Assembly: GCF_001518015.1 (NCBI RefSeq)
Contig: NZ_LPUY01000085.1
Span: forward strand, 1-39,303
Length of the DNA stretch: 39,303 nt
DNA from: Tritonibacter horizontis
GTDB taxonomy: Bacteria; Pseudomonadota; Alphaproteobacteria; Rhodobacterales; Rhodobacteraceae
Direction of reading: 5' to 3'
Under the pieces are notes generated by a model. It did not search any database, was not told the origin of the DNA, and saw only the letters and a program-made list of their open reading frames with translations. Shown in pieces: positions 30,742-39,303 of the stretch; the stretch's first letter is position 1, and each line of letters opens with the position of its first letter. A program made the translations under genes and the position numbers.

Positions 30742-33700
30742 TTGCGTTTCTCCAAACTCCGGCTGACTGGCTTCAAAAGCTTTGTGGACCCCACCGACCT
30801 GATCATCGCGGATGGTCTGACTGGTGTTGTGGGCCCAAACGGCTGCGGCAAGTCCAACCTGCTGGAGGCCTTGCGCTGGGTGATGGGGGAAACGCGGGCC
30901 AAGGCGATGCGTGGCGGCGGCATGGAGGATGTGATCTTTGCCGGCACGGCCACTCGTCCGGCCCGCAATTTCGCTGAAGTCAGCCTGCAGATCGATAATT
31001 CCGAACGGCTCGCGCCCTCTGGATTCAACGACGCTGACCAGCTTGATATTGTGCGGCGGATCACCCGCGACATCGGTTCTGCCTATAAGGCGAACACCAA
31101 GGACGTGCGGGCCAAGGACGTGCAGATGCTGTTTGCGGATGCCTCGACCGGCGCCCATTCCCCGGCCCTGGTCCGGCAGGGGCAGATCTCCGAATTGATC
31201 AATGCCAAGCCCAAATCGCGCCGCCGTGTGCTGGAAGAGGCAGCGGGGATTTCCGGTCTCTATCAACGGCGCCATGAGGCGGAGCTGAAACTGCGCAGTA
31301 CGGAACAAAACCTGCTGCGCGTCGATGATGTGATTGAACAGCTCGCCACCCAGTTGGGCCAGTTGGGGCGGCAGGCGAAACAGGCGCAACGCTACCGCGA
31401 GATCGGCGAAAAGCTGCGTCTGGCCGAAGGCATGCTGCTTTATCGGCGATGGCGCGAGGCTGACGATGCCCGGGCCCAGACCGAAGAAGATCTGCGGCTC
31501 CGGGTCACCCAAGCCGCCAAGGCCGAGGCTCTGGCGCGCGCGGCGGCGATCCAGCGGACAGAGGCCGAAGAGGGCCTGCCCCCGCTGCGCGAGGAGGAAG
31601 CGATCGCGGCGGCGGTGCTGCAACGTTTTGTCGTGCAGCGTGATGCGCTTTCGGATCAGGACGCGCAGGCGCGCCAGACCATCGAGCGGCTCAACAACCG
31701 GATCCTGCAACTTGGCAACGATATTGATCGCGAGTCCGGGCTGAACAAGGATGCCGGCGAAACCATCGAACGGCTGGAGTGGGAAAAACGCGAACTGGCC
31801 AAGGCCAGCGAGGGCCACGAGGACCGGATGGAAGAGGCGGCGGAGCGCGCCAAGGAGTCCGGTTCCGTGCTGCAAACGGGCGAGGACCATCTGGCGCAGG
31901 TGACCGAAGACGTTGCCCGTCTAGCCGCCCGCCACCAATCCGCCCAGCGTCTGGTCGAGGATTGCCGCCGTGCCTTCGACCGTGCCGAGGGCGAGGGCCG
32001 CAAGGCGCGCGAGGCGATGGCAGCTGCGCGCGCGGCCCTGGCCGGGTCACAAGACGCCTTTGCCGCTGCGGTCGAGGCCGAGGAAGAGGCGCGCGAGGCC
32101 GGCGAGATGGCCGAGGAGGCGCTGGCTGAGGCCGACGAGATGCGTACCGAAACCCAAGCCCAGGAAACCGAAGCGCGGGCCCAACGCTCCGAGGCAGAGG
32201 GAGAGCTGGGGGCCTTGCGGGCCGAGGTCACGGCGCTTGCGAAACTGGTCGAACGTGACACCGCGGAGGGCGGCCAGATCATGGACGACCTGCGGGTTAC
32301 ACCGGGCTATGAAAAGGCGCTGGGGGCGGCATTGGCCGATGATCTGCGGGCCCCGCTTGCGGACAGCGAGGGGCCGACAGGTTGGCTCAACCTTCCAGCC
32401 TATGCGCAGGATCTGCCGCTGCCGGCGGGCACCGATCCGCTGGCGAAATATGTGGACGGTCCGCAGGCGCTGTGGCGGCGGATTTCGCAGATTGCAGTGG
32501 TGGAGCCGGATCAGGCCGCTGATCTGCAGACGGATCTGAAACCGGGCCAGCGGCTAGTCACGCTTGAGGGCGACCTGTGGCGCTGGGACGGGTACCGGTC
32601 CTGGGCGGAGGATGCGCCCTCTGCCGCGGCCATGCGGCTAGAGCAGATGAACCGCCTCGAAGCGCTGAAACAGGACATGGCCCATGCCTCTGCCCGCGCC
32701 GAGGGGGCGCAGGCGGCGCATGAAAACCTGAAACGCAAGCTGGAAGAGGTGACCCGCGCCGACCAGAACGCCCGGCAGGCCCGGCGCGCCGCCGACCAGC
32801 GCGTTGCCGACGCCGCCCGCGCGCTCAGCCGTGCCGAGGCGGAGCGCAACCTTGCCGAAGGCAAACTGGAGAATTTTGCCATCGCCGTGGCGCGCCACGA
32901 GGAGGACGCGATGACCGCGAGCCTCCAGCTCAAGGAAGCGGAGACTGCGCAGGCTGGCCTTGGCAACCTGGCAGAGGCCCGCGCCAAGGTCGAGGACATC
33001 AAGCACAGCGTCGAGGCGGCGCGGATCACCATGCTGTCCCACCGTTCCGCGCATGACGAGTTGCGTCGCGAGGGCGAGGCCCGCACCAAACGGGCGCAGA
33101 CCGTGACCAAGGAAATCTCCGGTTGGCGCTTGCGGCTCGAATCGGCTGGCAAACGCATTTCCGAGCTGGAAGAGCGGCGCGAGGCCAGCCAGGAAGAACT
33201 GGAAGACGCGCTGGCCGTCCCCGGTGAGATTGCGGAAATGCGCGAGGAGCTGAGCGAACAGATCGCCGATGCCGAAAGCCGCAAGGCCGCCGCCACCGAT
33301 GCGCTGGTCGCGGCAGAGGGCGTGCTGCGCGAAGCCGTGCACAGCGAACGCGAAGCCGAGCGTCTGGCCTCTGAAGCGCGCGAAGCCCGCGCTCGTTCCG
33401 ACGCCTTGTCGGAAGCCGCCCGTGAAACCATGGCCGCCGCCGCCGAGCGTATCGAAGAAGACATGCAAATGTCGCCGCAGGCGCTTTTTGACAAACTTGG
33501 CGTGCCCACCGAAGAGATGCCAAATGCCGAGGATCTGGAGGTCGAGGTCAACCGCCACAAACGCCAGCGCGACGCGCTCGGGGCGGTTAACTTGCGGGCC
33601 GAGGAAGATGCGCGCGAGGTTCAGGAAGAATACGATACGCTGGTGGCGGAAAAGCTGGACCTGGAGGAGGCGGTAAAGACGCTGCGCTCTGGAATTTCCT

Positions 33701-34197
33701 CGCTGAACCGGGAAGGGCGCGAACGGCTTTTGACCGCGTTTGAACAGGTCAACGCCTCTTTCACCATGCTGTTCACCCATCTGTTTGGTGGTGGTGAGGC
33801 GAACCTGTTGATGGTCGAAAGCGACGACCCGCTGGACGCCGGGCTGGAGATCATGTGCCAGCCACCGGGCAAGAAACTCTCGACCCTGTCGTTGCTGTCC
33901 GGTGGCGAACAGACGCTGACCGCAATGGCGCTGATCTTTGCCGTGTTCCTGTCAAATCCCGCGCCCATCTGCGTGCTGGACGAGGTCGACGCGCCGCTTG
34001 ATGATGCCAATGTCACCCGGTTCTGCGACCTGCTGGACGAGATGTGCCGCCAGACCGACACGCGGTTCCTGATCATCACCCACCATGCGGTGACCATGGC
34101 GCGCATGGATCGGCTGTTTGGCGTCACCATGCAGGAAAAAGGCGTCAGCCAGCTGGTGTCGGTTGACCTGAAAAAGGCCGAAGCTCTGGTGGCATAG
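30742..34197 (+). CDS. smc: Chromosome segregation SMC protein
   Basis: A 1151-residue condensin ATPase. The head is made of the N-terminal Walker A (GPNGCGKSN, 31-39, with the FKSFVDPT lead-in) and the C-terminal LSGGEQTLTAMALIF signature and Walker B CVLDEVDAPLDDAN. Long coiled-coil arms rich in Ala/Glu/Arg flank a central hinge around residues 500-620, where the coiled-coil pattern breaks. The start is a TTG at 30742 with AAAGGGC just upstream; no better start is in frame. ScpA and ScpB are not adjacent. Forms a ring that compacts and segregates the chromosome. Confidence 0.97.
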   Translation: MRFSKLRLTGFKSFVDPTDLIIADGLTGVVGPNGCGKSNLLEALRWVMGETRAKAMRGGGMEDVIFAGTATRPARNFAEVSLQIDNSERLAPSGFNDADQLDIVRRITRDIGSAYKANTKDVRAKDVQMLFADASTGAHSPALVRQGQISELINAKPKSRRRVLEEAAGISGLYQRRHEAELKLRSTEQNLLRVDDVIEQLATQLGQLGRQAKQAQRYREIGEKLRLAEGMLLYRRWREADDARAQTEEDLRLRVTQAAKAEALARAAAIQRTEAEEGLPPLREEEAIAAAVLQRFVVQRDALSDQDAQARQTIERLNNRILQLGNDIDRESGLNKDAGETIERLEWEKRELAKASEGHEDRMEEAAERAKESGSVLQTGEDHLAQVTEDVARLAARHQSAQRLVEDCRRAFDRAEGEGRKAREAMAAARAALAGSQDAFAAAVEAEEEAREAGEMAEEALAEADEMRTETQAQETEARAQRSEAEGELGALRAEVTALAKLVERDTAEGGQIMDDLRVTPGYEKALGAALADDLRAPLADSEGPTGWLNLPAYAQDLPLPAGTDPLAKYVDGPQALWRRISQIAVVEPDQAADLQTDLKPGQRLVTLEGDLWRWDGYRSWAEDAPSAAAMRLEQMNRLEALKQDMAHASARAEGAQAAHENLKRKLEEVTRADQNARQARRAADQRVADAARALSRAEAERNLAEGKLENFAIAVARHEEDAMTASLQLKEAETAQAGLGNLAEARAKVEDIKHSVEAARITMLSHRSAHDELRREGEARTKRAQTVTKEISGWRLRLESAGKRISELEERREASQEELEDALAVPGEIAEMREELSEQIADAESRKAAATDALVAAEGVLREAVHSEREAERLASEAREARARSDALSEAARETMAAAAERIEEDMQMSPQALFDKLGVPTEEMPNAEDLEVEVNRHKRQRDALGAVNLRAEEDAREVQEEYDTLVAEKLDLEEAVKTLRSGISSLNREGRERLLTAFEQVNASFTMLFTHLFGGGEANLLMVESDDPLDAGLEIMCQPPGKKLSTLSLLSGGEQTLTAMALIFAVFLSNPAPICVLDEVDAPLDDANVTRFCDLLDEMCRQTDTRFLIITHHAVTMARMDRLFGVTMQEKGVSQLVSVDLKKAEALVA

Positions 34198-34218
34198 CGC
34201 CCCGGTCAAGGGACCAAA

Positions 34219-34234
34219 GGGCCGGCACCGGCCC
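34219..34234. repeat. Short GC hairpin between smc and the transglycosylase
   Basis: GGGCCGG-CA-CCGGCCC in the 65-base convergent spacer. It is the only candidate terminator there but lacks a T-run close by. Confidence 0.35.
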
Positions 34235-34262
34235 CCTCTGGGCGTCGGCTTTTACCTGTCGG

Positions 34263-35474
34263 TCAGAGCGCGTTCAGCAGCGCTACCGTCGGCCAGGCGT
34301 CAGCAGGCAACCCCAGTCGCATCTGTTCCTTCTGCACGGCCAGCCGGGTATTGGCACCCAATATGCCATCGACCGCACCGACGTCGTGACCGCGCGCTTG
34401 CAGGCGGCGCTGCAGCGTCTTCATCTGTTCGCCCGACAGGCCCGCGTCCGGGGACCCCGCGTCGTACACATCGGCCCCGGCCAGGCGGGTGGCGAAATAG
34501 GCGGCGGTCAAAACATAGGTAAAGCTTTGATTCCATTCAAAATAGACATCAAAATTCGGATAGGCCAGAAAGGCCGGCCCTTTGTGGCCCTGCGGCAGCA
34601 GCAGCGAGGCCTTGGTGTCTTTCATCGCAAAACCGCCCCGGCGCGGCGCAACACCCATCGCGGACCATTCTGAGATCGGGGCCTCATAGGCGGGACCAGA
34701 GCGGGACACATCCATGCCCGCAGGCAGGGTCACCTCCTGCAGCCAGGGTTCATTCGGGCGCCAACCGAGATGGGACAGCATCCGGGCGCCAGACATCAGG
34801 GCATCGGCCGCCGAGGTCTTGAGGGTGACATGTCCATCGCCATCCGCATCGACCCCATGGGCGAGGATGTCTCCGGGCAGCATCTGCACCATGCCGATTT
34901 CACCAGCCCAGGCGCCGGTGGTGCCATTGGGTTCGAAATCACCCTGCCGGTAAAGCTCCAGCGCCGAGAAGATCTGTGGCCGGAACAGGTCCGGGCGACG
35001 ACAGTCATGGGCCAGGGTTACCAGCGCGTTGCGGGTGTTGAAATCGCCCTGGAAGGCGCCATAGTCGGTCTCGAAAGCCCAGAAAGCCAACAGAACACTC
35101 CGGTCGATGCCATAGGTTGCTTCGATCCGGCCAAAGATATTGTCGAATTCCTGCGCCTTGCGCTGACCGCGGTTCAGGCGATCCTGCGAGATAAGGTGTC
35201 GGGAAAATTCAATGAATGGCTTCTGGAACACGCCTTGTGCGCGGTCGGCCCGCAGGACTTTGGGATCCTGTGCGACACCGTCAAAGAACCCGTTTACTGT
35301 TGCGATCGGATATCCTGCGGCGACCGCTTCGTCCTTAAGCCCGCGGATGAAATCCTGAAAGTTCCCGCCACATTGCGCGAAGGCAAGTCCGGGGGCCCCC
35401 GCCAGTGCGGCGGCCAGCACCGTTGTCAGGGCGGTGCGGCGCAGGACCGCTTTGAGGCTGGGCAGCACGCGCAT
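34263..35474 (-). CDS. Lytic murein transglycosylase (MltB family) with peptidoglycan-binding domain
   Basis: A 403-residue exported enzyme that cleaves peptidoglycan glycan strands to 1,6-anhydromuropeptides. Signal peptide at 1-34 ending LAFA-Q. The catalytic domain of the MltB type has Glu135 in FWAFETDYGAFQG, followed by IGMVQMLPGDILAHGVDADGDG, a loop also seen in related transglycosylases. A peptidoglycan-binding PGB1 repeat lies at about 340-403 (MKTLQRRLQARGHDVGAVDGILGANTRLAVQKEQ). No lipobox, so it is periplasmic rather than lipid-anchored. Convergent with smc. Its stop and the smc stop are 65 bases apart. Confidence 0.93.
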   Translation of the reverse strand: MRVLPSLKAVLRRTALTTVLAAALAGAPGLAFAQCGGNFQDFIRGLKDEAVAAGYPIATVNGFFDGVAQDPKVLRADRAQGVFQKPFIEFSRHLISQDRLNRGQRKAQEFDNIFGRIEATYGIDRSVLLAFWAFETDYGAFQGDFNTRNALVTLAHDCRRPDLFRPQIFSALELYRQGDFEPNGTTGAWAGEIGMVQMLPGDILAHGVDADGDGHVTLKTSAADALMSGARMLSHLGWRPNEPWLQEVTLPAGMDVSRSGPAYEAPISEWSAMGVAPRRGGFAMKDTKASLLLPQGHKGPAFLAYPNFDVYFEWNQSFTYVLTAAYFATRLAGADVYDAGSPDAGLSGEQMKTLQRRLQARGHDVGAVDGILGANTRLAVQKEQMRLGLPADAWPTVALLNAL

Positions 35475-35513
35475 GTTGTCGTCCTTCGGTCGGTTTGTTT
35501 CAGGGCACGTTAT

Positions 35514-36425
35514 CTAGAACAGCAGGGACAATGCAACCGTCACCGCGAGGGCAAGCCCCCAAGATCGCCAGAGAAAACCGATGCAGCGCTGGATGGAATG
35601 GGCGTCGGCACTCTTGCTGCCGGTGGCATGGATCCAGGCAAAATCGCGCATCTCGCCGTCATAGGACCGTGGCCCGGCCAGCGCCACGTTGAGGGCGCGC
35701 GCCATCGCGGCTTCCGGCCAGCCGGCATTGGGGGAGCGGTGTTTCTGCGCATCCGCCGCGATGTCGCCCCAGTCGCTGAGACGGCCAGAGACCAGCGCGA
35801 TCAGAAGGGCGCTCAGGCGGGCGGGGACCAGGTTCAGCAGATCGTCCAGACGCGCCGCCGCCCAGCCGAACTCTTCGTAGGCTTCGGTGCGGTAACCGAT
35901 CATGCTGTCGGCGGTGTTGATCAGCTTGTAGATCAACACCCCCGGCAGGCCGGCGACCAGAAACCAGAACGCCGGGGCAATCACCCCGTCCGAGAAATTC
36001 TCGGCGCCGCTTTCGATGGCCGAGCGCGCCACTTGCGGCCCGGTCATCTGCGCGGTGTCCCGGCTGACGATCTGAGCCACGGCGGCGCGGCCGGAGGTCA
36101 GAGTGTCCCGCAAGCCAAAGGCGACGGCGCGCACATGGTCGATCAGCGAGCGTTGGGCGATCAGCACCGCCGCGATCAGCACGCTGACCACTCCGCCGAA
36201 CCACGACAGGATCCAGCCCAGGATCAGCCCGGTGAGAACCAGCGCCAGCACAGCGGCAATTCCCTTGCCCCGGCGGCCTTCGCCATCGTTCAGGTGATCG
36301 TCAAGGGCCTGGACCAGCCGCCCCATCAGCACCGCCGGATGCGGCAGGCGCGACCAGAGCCATTTTGGTTCGCCTGCGACGGCGTCCAGAACCAGTGCAA
36401 GGGCCAGGACCAGGGCAGTATTCAT
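35514..36425 (-). CDS. cbiB: Adenosylcobinamide-phosphate synthase (CbiB/CobD)
   Basis: A 303-residue inner-membrane enzyme that attaches the aminopropanol (phosphate) arm to adenosylcobyric acid in B12 synthesis. Family segments: [26 protein letters not shown] (start), the [24 protein letters not shown] motif and [32 protein letters not shown]. The N-terminus is a membrane helix. The ATG at 36425 overlaps the cobC stop as ATGA. The gene is called cobD in the Pseudomonas/Rhodobacter naming system. Confidence 0.95.
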   Translation of the reverse strand: MNTALVLALALVLDAVAGEPKWLWSRLPHPAVLMGRLVQALDDHLNDGEGRRGKGIAAVLALVLTGLILGWILSWFGGVVSVLIAAVLIAQRSLIDHVRAVAFGLRDTLTSGRAAVAQIVSRDTAQMTGPQVARSAIESGAENFSDGVIAPAFWFLVAGLPGVLIYKLINTADSMIGYRTEAYEEFGWAAARLDDLLNLVPARLSALLIALVSGRLSDWGDIAADAQKHRSPNAGWPEAAMARALNVALAGPRSYDGEMRDFAWIHATGSKSADAHSIQRCIGFLWRSWGLALAVTVALSLLF

Positions 36426-37423
36426 GACAGGGCAGCCTCCAGCTGATGCCAGCGCGGCTCTGGCGGCAGGCCGAGGCGCAGGAAACGGGTCGAATAGGGA
36501 AAGATACGGCTCCAGACCTGGGCGCGGGCCAGACGGTCCTGCCAAGCTGCCGCATCTTCGACGTCATATAGCCGGAACAAATCCGTTCCGCCAACGGTCT
36601 GCGCCCCGGCCCGCTGCATCAACTGGTCAAGCCGCGAGGCCGCATCGGCCAGATAGCGGCGGGTGGCATCGGCCCAGTCCAGATCGCAGAGCGCCGCAGT
36701 TCCCACCCGCAGCGCCGGACCGGAAACGGCCCAGGGCCCCATGGCATCGCGCAGGGCTGCGATCAGATCCGGGTCGCCGATGGCAAACCCAAGCCGCAAA
36801 CCTGCCAGCCCCCAGAATTTGCCAAAGCTTTTCAGCACCACGGTTCCGGGCAGCGCCGCGTGGGCGATCAGGCTCTGGGCCGGACAGATGTCGCAGAAGC
36901 TTTCGTCGATGACACAGAACGGCGCGGTCAATTCCTCGGCCAGCCACATGCGACCATCGGGATTGTTGGGATGCACGGCGACCTGCGCCTCTGCCGGGCC
37001 GGCGCTTTGGACCTGCCAGCCCTGTTGTGCAAATGCGGCGGCGTGCTCGTTATAGGTCGGGGTCTCGATCCGCACGCTGCGGGCCGGGCGGAGGGCGGGC
37101 AGGCGCGCGATCAGCGCCGAGGCCCCCGGCGCGGCGAGGATGTCGGCCCCCTCCGGCACGGACCAGAAGCGGCGGGCCGCCTCGATCAGCGCCATCTGCG
37201 CTGCGCGGTCGGGCAGGGCGGTCCAGTCCTCTGTCGTCAGCTGGGGCAGCGGATAGGGCGTCGGGTTGATCCCTGTCGACAGGTCGATCCAATCTGCCCG
37301 CCGCCCGCCGAATTTTGCCATCGCCGCGCCAAGGTTGCCGCCGTGGTCGCGGCCCGTCTCAGCCGTGCCTTCGGGGGCAGCGGTCTGCGGGCCGGATGTC
37401 GCGCTGATGCTCGGGTCTGCCAT
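36422..37423 (-). CDS. cobC: Threonine-phosphate decarboxylase-like CobC
   Basis: A 333-residue PLP enzyme of the aspartate aminotransferase fold that supplies aminopropanol phosphate from threonine phosphate. The N-terminus [14 protein letters not shown] and [16 protein letters not shown] are typical of CobC/CobD decarboxylases. The cofactor site is visible as HPNNPDGR (N153), D173 in VIDESFCD, Lys202 in [15 protein letters not shown], and a C-terminal Arg. The ATG at 37423 is the first of the cobC-cbiB pair. No cobalamin riboswitch was seen in the 118 bases upstream; a GC hairpin is present. Confidence 0.92.
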   Translation of the reverse strand: MADPSISATSGPQTAAPEGTAETGRDHGGNLGAAMAKFGGRRADWIDLSTGINPTPYPLPQLTTEDWTALPDRAAQMALIEAARRFWSVPEGADILAAPGASALIARLPALRPARSVRIETPTYNEHAAAFAQQGWQVQSAGPAEAQVAVHPNNPDGRMWLAEELTAPFCVIDESFCDICPAQSLIAHAALPGTVVLKSFGKFWGLAGLRLGFAIGDPDLIAALRDAMGPWAVSGPALRVGTAALCDLDWADATRRYLADAASRLDQLMQRAGAQTVGGTDLFRLYDVEDAAAWQDRLARAQVWSRIFPYSTRFLRLGLPPEPRWHQLEAALS

Positions 37424-37493
37424 GGCGGGATGGCCTTTTGTCCTGTGCGGTCCCGCCCCGATATGTCTCAGCCTGCCGGATTATGCAAGCACG

Positions 37494-37529
37494 GCGGGTC
37501 CCCTGCGGTACAGGACGCAGGGGGCCCGC
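37494..37529. terminator. Long GC hairpin between the GSH-reductase gene and cobC
   Basis: A 14-bp stem with one G-T pair (37494-37507 with 37516-37529) and an 8-base loop. It lies just after the 37542 stop and about 70 bases before cobC, on the same strand. Strong enough to end or slow transcription, but without a T-run. Confidence 0.45.
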
Positions 37530-37541
37530 ACAGGGCGCTGA

Positions 37542-38516
37542 TCAGCCCCGGTTATGCGGGGCCGTCCAGTCCAGAACCGGGTTGATCGGCAGGATCCGGT
37601 TCGGATTGATGGTGTCGTGGCTGTAGTGGTAGTGCCGCACGATATGGGGCATCACGATGGTCTCGGCCACACCCGGCATCTGATAGAGTTCGCGCGTATA
37701 GGCCCAGAGGTTGGGGTAGTCGATCAACCGCCGCCGGTTGCATTTGAAATGCAAGTGATAGACCGGATCGAAGCGCACCAGGGTGGTAAAGAGCCGCCAG
37801 TCGGCCTCGGTCAGCCGGTCGCCGAGAAGATAACGATGCTGGCTCAGCACGTCTTCCAGCCAGTCCAGACTGTCAAACAGCGGCACCACGGCGGCGTCAT
37901 AGGCCTCTTGCGTGGTGGCAAAGCCGGATTTGTAGACGCCGTTGTTCACGCTGTCATAGACGCGGGCATTGACCGCCTCGATCGGTTCGCGCAGCTCTTC
38001 GGGCCAGAGATCAAGCCTGTTGCCGGTGATCTCGTTGAAGGCCGAATTGAACATACGGATGATCTCGGCGCTTTCGTTGCTGACGATGGTATTGTTGGCC
38101 TTGTCCCAGAGCACCGGCACCGTCACCCGACCGGAATAGGTCGGGTCGGCCTTGGTATAGATCTGATGCATGTAGTCGAAGCCAAAAAGGGCGTCGCCGG
38201 TGGCCCCGCTATCATCCGTTTTGAAGGTCCAGCCCTTGTCCAGCATGTCGGGATGGACGGCCGAGACGCTGATATGGTCTTCCAGGCCTTTCAGCTTGCG
38301 AAAGATCAGGGTGCGATGGGCCCAGGGGCAGGCATAGGAAACATAAAGATGATAGCGGCCGCTTTCCGCCTTGAAGCCGTCCTGCCCATCTGGGCCGACG
38401 CTGCCATCTGCGGTCAGCCAGTTGCGGAACTGCGCCTCGGACCGTTTGAACGCGCCGCCTTGCGATTTCGTATCGTACCACACATCGTGCCATTCGCCGT
38501 CAACTAGCAGTCCCAT
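37542..38516 (-). CDS. Glutathionyl-hydroquinone reductase (xi-class GST)
   Basis: A 324-residue xi-class GST that removes glutathione from glutathionyl-hydroquinones. Catalytic Cys63 lies in SYACPWAHRTLIFRKLKGLE. Further family marks are VTVPVLWDKANNTIVSNESAEIIRM, LLGDRLTEADWRLFTTLVRFDPVYHLHFKCN and IVRHYHYSHDTINPNRILP at the end, all shared with YqjG/PcpF-type enzymes. The ATG at 38516 has an AGGAG-like site upstream. Possibly protects against quinones from aromatic degradation. Cytosolic. Confidence 0.94.
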   Translation of the reverse strand: MGLLVDGEWHDVWYDTKSQGGAFKRSEAQFRNWLTADGSVGPDGQDGFKAESGRYHLYVSYACPWAHRTLIFRKLKGLEDHISVSAVHPDMLDKGWTFKTDDSGATGDALFGFDYMHQIYTKADPTYSGRVTVPVLWDKANNTIVSNESAEIIRMFNSAFNEITGNRLDLWPEELREPIEAVNARVYDSVNNGVYKSGFATTQEAYDAAVVPLFDSLDWLEDVLSQHRYLLGDRLTEADWRLFTTLVRFDPVYHLHFKCNRRRLIDYPNLWAYTRELYQMPGVAETIVMPHIVRHYHYSHDTINPNRILPINPVLDWTAPHNRG

Positions 38517-38777
38517 CGTGGGCCCTTTCTCCTCTGGATCATGGGCAAAGGATAGGGAATGCGCGCCGTTGCGGCCACCTGTGCCGATGCGCAGCGACTA
38601 TGCATCGACGCACAGCCATCGTCGGGCCTGCCTGACCTGGGGGATGGGACAGACGCACGGGCGCGGCAGGGGCACCACAGTCGGCACATTGCAGCGCAGG
38701 GCGCGGGGTCTTCACTTGATTTTAGCCCTTTTCACCTCAATCTTTAAATGGCTCGCAGAGTGCTGGAGGTGCTGCCC

Positions 38778-39143
38778 ATGACCACATTTGTTCCCAAATC
38801 CGTGCAGGATGCCCTGGACCAGGCGCGCCTTCAGGACATGAAGAAAAAGAATCGCCTCCGGGTCCATGTGGGCGAGGAGATCTACCCGGTGCTGCGACAA
38901 TGGAGCGGCGGGTTTTCGGTCGAGGCGGATGTGGTGCCGCAATTGCGCGGTCTCGTCGATCTCTACGATGGTGCGCGCCACCTGTCCCAGTGTCTGATCG
39001 TCGCGTCCGAGGCGGATCTGGGCGAGATGCGGTATGAATTCAAACGCGCGACTCCGGCAGCCGATGCCGCGCCGCTTGATTTCTACCGCGCCCCCGATGC
39101 GCCCATCGGTCTCTTGCGGCATGACACGCTTGGTGACGGCTGA
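38778..39143 (+). CDS. Conserved small protein of unknown function
   Basis: A 121-residue soluble, charged protein: MTTFVPKSVQDALDQARLQDMKKKNRLRVH, then EEIYPVLRQWSGGFSVEAD, VPQLRGLVDLYDGARHLSQCLIVASEADLGEMRYEFKRAT, and YRAPDAPIGLLRHD. I recognise no catalytic motif and no membrane segment. The VPQLRGLVDLYDG and SQCLIVAS strands suggest a compact alpha/beta fold. The ATG at 38778 is preferred to 38748 because GGAGG lies 8 bases before it. The 261-base region upstream (38517-38777) contains nothing else I can assign. I believe proteins of this kind occur widely in Rhodobacteraceae, but this was not checked. Confidence 0.75.
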   Translation: MTTFVPKSVQDALDQARLQDMKKKNRLRVHVGEEIYPVLRQWSGGFSVEADVVPQLRGLVDLYDGARHLSQCLIVASEADLGEMRYEFKRATPAADAAPLDFYRAPDAPIGLLRHDTLGDG

Positions 39144-39303
39144 CCCCATGCGCGGACTCGGTTGAGCGTCGCTGCGCAGGTATGTGCAAGGACCGGACCG
39201 GACAGGCGGTGGTGCAGGCGGCGGCGCGACCGGTCGCAGCACAGTTTGCGGCGGGCGTGGATGACCACAGGAGGAGCAGAGGTGTTTCGCATTGGGCTTT
39301 GAA

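Noticed and set aside
34770-36446. 558-codon open frame on the plus strand across the transglycosylase and cbiB genes
   Set aside because: It is antisense to two well-supported genes in a GC-rich genome, has low-complexity His/Gln/Arg-rich composition and no recognisable domain.
37424-37541. Cobalamin riboswitch upstream of cobC
   Set aside because: Only a single long GC hairpin is visible. The B12-box-like conserved core was not found, and the region is too short for a full riboswitch.
39261-39303. Start of another gene at the right edge (ATG 39261, or GTG after GGAGGAGCAGAG)
   Set aside because: Both readings hit TGA at 39300-39302. Too little sequence remains to support a partial gene.

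Overview
The window is about 39 kb of GC-rich, densely coding chromosomal DNA that looks like an alphaproteobacterium of the family Rhodobacteraceae (Roseobacter group). The support is MipZ (the alphaproteobacterial division-site ATPase), an F0 operon with both b and b' subunits and a separate AtpI, a CobC/CbiB pair plus BluB, the ffh-rpsP-rimM-trmD-rplS-rpmE neighbourhood, and an intergenic repeat type I recognise from this family. No rRNA, tRNA, CRISPR array, insertion sequence or phage gene was seen. No sequence search could be run, so every family call rests on motifs read by eye.

Layout. (1) 1-6941: a homogentisate (tyrosine/phenylacetate) degradation operon on the minus strand, hmgA > fahA > MBL-fold protein > FAD hydroxylase > DUF2783 protein > maiA, with a divergent MarR regulator. 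(2) 6964-8196: a class III nucleotidyl cyclase gene split by one in-frame TAA. (3) 8354-18823: mipZ and the ribosome/SRP maturation genes (rpmE, rplS, trmD, rimM, rpsP, ffh) on the minus strand. They are interrupted by a MerR/MFS pair, a plus-strand phosphotransferase, bluB with a 47-residue membrane microprotein, a chorismate mutase and two tandem acetyltransferases. (4) 19233-24581: accessory genes: an unknown Rossmann-like protein, a prolyl-tRNA editing protein, azoR with a divergent LysR regulator and EamA exporter, and an ArsR regulator with a divergent EamA exporter. (5) 24782-27482: the F0 ATP synthase operon (I, a, c, b', b) with a strong terminator. (6) 27659-30612: a degenerate PstB-like ABC ATPase, a FadR-type regulator and a divergent aminotransferase. 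(7) 30742-37423: smc, a lytic transglycosylase, and the cobalamin genes cobC-cbiB. (8) 37542-39143: a glutathionyl-hydroquinone reductase and a small unknown protein.

How the parts fit. The hmg operon converts homogentisate to fumarate plus acetoacetate. Its FAD hydroxylase probably supplies the ring hydroxylation, and the MarR protein is the obvious local regulator. BluB makes the cobalamin lower ligand, while CobC and CbiB make and attach the aminopropanol arm, so the window carries two separated pieces of B12 synthesis.

The best leads are: the PstB-like protein that keeps Walker A but has lost the signature motif, catalytic Glu and switch His, preceded by a tandem 11-bp Pho-box-like repeat; a GANTC methylation site inside the mipZ promoter, and GANTC-containing TTGACTC -35 elements at ffh, smc and atp; a perfect DnaA box fused to an NrdR-like palindrome ahead of smc; the interrupted cyclase; the long structured leader of ffh; and the microprotein coupled to rimM.
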